From Immundisolibacteraceae bacterium (GTDB lineage Bacteria > Pseudomonadota > Gammaproteobacteria > Immundisolibacterales > Immundisolibacteraceae): 6,756 nucleotides of DNA. The notes below the pieces were generated by a model. The model had not been told where the DNA came from. It did no database searches and saw only the letters and a program-made list of their open reading frames with translations. Location: positions 1 to 6,756 of the forward strand of contig JAESTY010000099.1 in the NCBI GenBank assembly GCA_016763355.1, read 5' to 3'. The position numbers and the translations under genes are program-made. Numbering within the stretch: position 1 is the stretch's first letter; the number at the start of each line of letters is the position of its first letter. Below, in pieces: positions 5,844-6,756 of the stretch.

Positions 5844-6664
5844 AAGTCACACCCGTGTCGACAGCGCTTGGTGCCGAAATTAGCGACATCGACCTGTCAC
5901 AGGTATTAACCGATAAGCAGCTAGCTGAACTGCAGTCTCTGCAGGATCAATTTGAGGTGCTGTTTTTTCATGACCAGGATTTGACTCCGGCGCAGCAACA
6001 ACAGTTAGCGAATCAGTTCGGAGAGTTACTCGAATATCCCTATGTTGATGGCTATTCAGAAGCACCTTATGTGGTCGAAATTGCCAAACTTGAGCAGGAT
6101 AAGCTCAACTTTGGTGGGCTCTGGCACACAGATTCCTGCTATTTACTTCGACCGCCATCGCTAACCATGCTCTATGCCCGCGAATTGCCGCCATTGGGCG
6201 GTGACACACTGTTTGCCAGCATGACCCGGGCATACGACACCTTATCATCCGGCATGAAAACAATGCTTCAGGACCTGACCGCTAATTTCAGCGCAGAACA
6301 GACCGGTGGTTATGCGGTGCGGGAATTTCGCCAGAATAAAAACCTCGACCAGACACCGAGGCGCTCAACCCATCCGGTAATACGCAGACACCCGAGCAGT
6401 GGCAAGCTGTCGCTCTACGTTAACGGTGCTCATACCTCTAATTTTACCGATATGACCGTAGAAGAAAGCGCACCGATTCTTGCCTACCTATATCAGCACC
6501 AACAAAGACCTGAATTTAGCTACCGCTTTCGATGGCGTGTCGGTTCACTGGCAATATGGGATAACCGAACCACACAACATAACCCGTTAAATGATTATCA
6601 CGGCTATCGGCGGGTGATGAGTCGGGTTATGGTGGTGGGTGAAGTGCCGCTGGGAGCCCACTGA
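5840..6664 (+). CDS. TauD/TfdA family Fe(II)/2-oxoglutarate-dependent dioxygenase
   Basis: The 274-residue cytosolic enzyme couples oxidative decarboxylation of 2-oxoglutarate to hydroxylation of a substrate, which in this family often releases sulfite, an alcohol or an aldehyde. The Fe(II) facial triad is visible: His96 and Asp98 in GLWHTD, and His247 in WDNRTTQHNPLNDY. The 2-oxoglutarate-binding Arg is Arg258, 11 residues after the distal His as in TauD, and Thr123 in GGDTLF matches the TauD Thr126 position. Other family text includes VLFFHDQDLTPAQQ (about 40-53) and YVNGAHTSNFTDMTVEES (about 193-210). The taurine-contact Asn just before HxD in TauD is not apparent (here GGLW), so taurine is an unlikely substrate. 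The TTG start overlaps the transporter stop in TTGA (5840-5843), indicating translational coupling. The N-terminus MKVTPVSTALGAEI is typical of the family, so the start is convincing. The substrate is unknown. Confidence 0.92.
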   Translation: MKVTPVSTALGAEISDIDLSQVLTDKQLAELQSLQDQFEVLFFHDQDLTPAQQQQLANQFGELLEYPYVDGYSEAPYVVEIAKLEQDKLNFGGLWHTDSCYLLRPPSLTMLYARELPPLGGDTLFASMTRAYDTLSSGMKTMLQDLTANFSAEQTGGYAVREFRQNKNLDQTPRRSTHPVIRRHPSSGKLSLYVNGAHTSNFTDMTVEESAPILAYLYQHQQRPEFSYRFRWRVGSLAIWDNRTTQHNPLNDYHGYRRVMSRVMVVGEVPLGAH

Positions 6665-6756
6665 GTATGGACTGACAGTTTCGGTATGTACCTAGGTTGG
6701 TTCGATATTTGAACTATACAACTGCGCATAATCATTATTATGTTAAATTAATGATA

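Noticed and set aside
6665..6756. Terminator, promoter or new gene after the last gene
   Set aside because: Only weak AT-rich symmetries are present (CATAAT/ATTATG at 6727-6742, GTTC/GAAC at 6700-6714, ACCTAGGT at 6690-6697). None has terminator shape, no -35/-10 pair is well spaced, and short ATG frames stop at once or run off the edge.

Overview
The window holds six genes, all on the + strand and all metabolic. The first is cut by the left edge. No RNA gene, mobile element, CRISPR array or transcription regulator is visible. Base composition looks close to balanced GC, and the start sites are ordinary Shine-Dalgarno types. Protein style and gene mix suggest a Gram-negative proteobacterium, perhaps a marine gammaproteobacterium with versatile catabolism. 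The lineage is an impression from the sequence, not a database result.

Layout: (1) the C-terminal part of a flavoprotein dehydrogenase of the 3-ketosteroid dehydrogenase/fumarate reductase type (1-1031); (2) a zinc-independent quinone-oxidoreductase-like MDR enzyme (1106-2056); (3) a two-component-type flavin-dependent monooxygenase of the HsaA/acyl-CoA dehydrogenase fold (2197-3384); (4) an unusual DapA/NanA-family class I aldolase or hydratase-lyase (3461-4426); (5) an MFS importer of the anion:cation symporter type (4476-5843); (6) a TauD/TfdA Fe(II)/2-oxoglutarate dioxygenase (5840-6664) whose TTG start overlaps the transporter stop. The 92 bases after the last gene show no gene and no convincing terminator. 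Gaps between genes are 74, 140, 76 and 49 bases, then a 4-base overlap. The set could be one operon, or two if the 140-base gap holds a promoter.

Together the genes read as a catabolic cluster for an imported organic acid, possibly aromatic or polycyclic. The transporter would bring it in, the 2-oxoglutarate dioxygenase would start attack (hydroxylation or ether/C-X cleavage), the flavoprotein dehydrogenase and MDR enzyme would carry out redox steps, the flavin monooxygenase would hydroxylate a ring, and the aldolase-family enzyme would cleave or hydrate a side chain. The order of steps and the substrate are inference. The enzyme families are well supported by motifs, but the combination does not match a pathway I can name. 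The most distinctive member is the DapA-family protein. It keeps the Schiff-base lysine and catalytic tyrosine but lacks the usual Thr-Thr and Arg carboxylate-binding positions.
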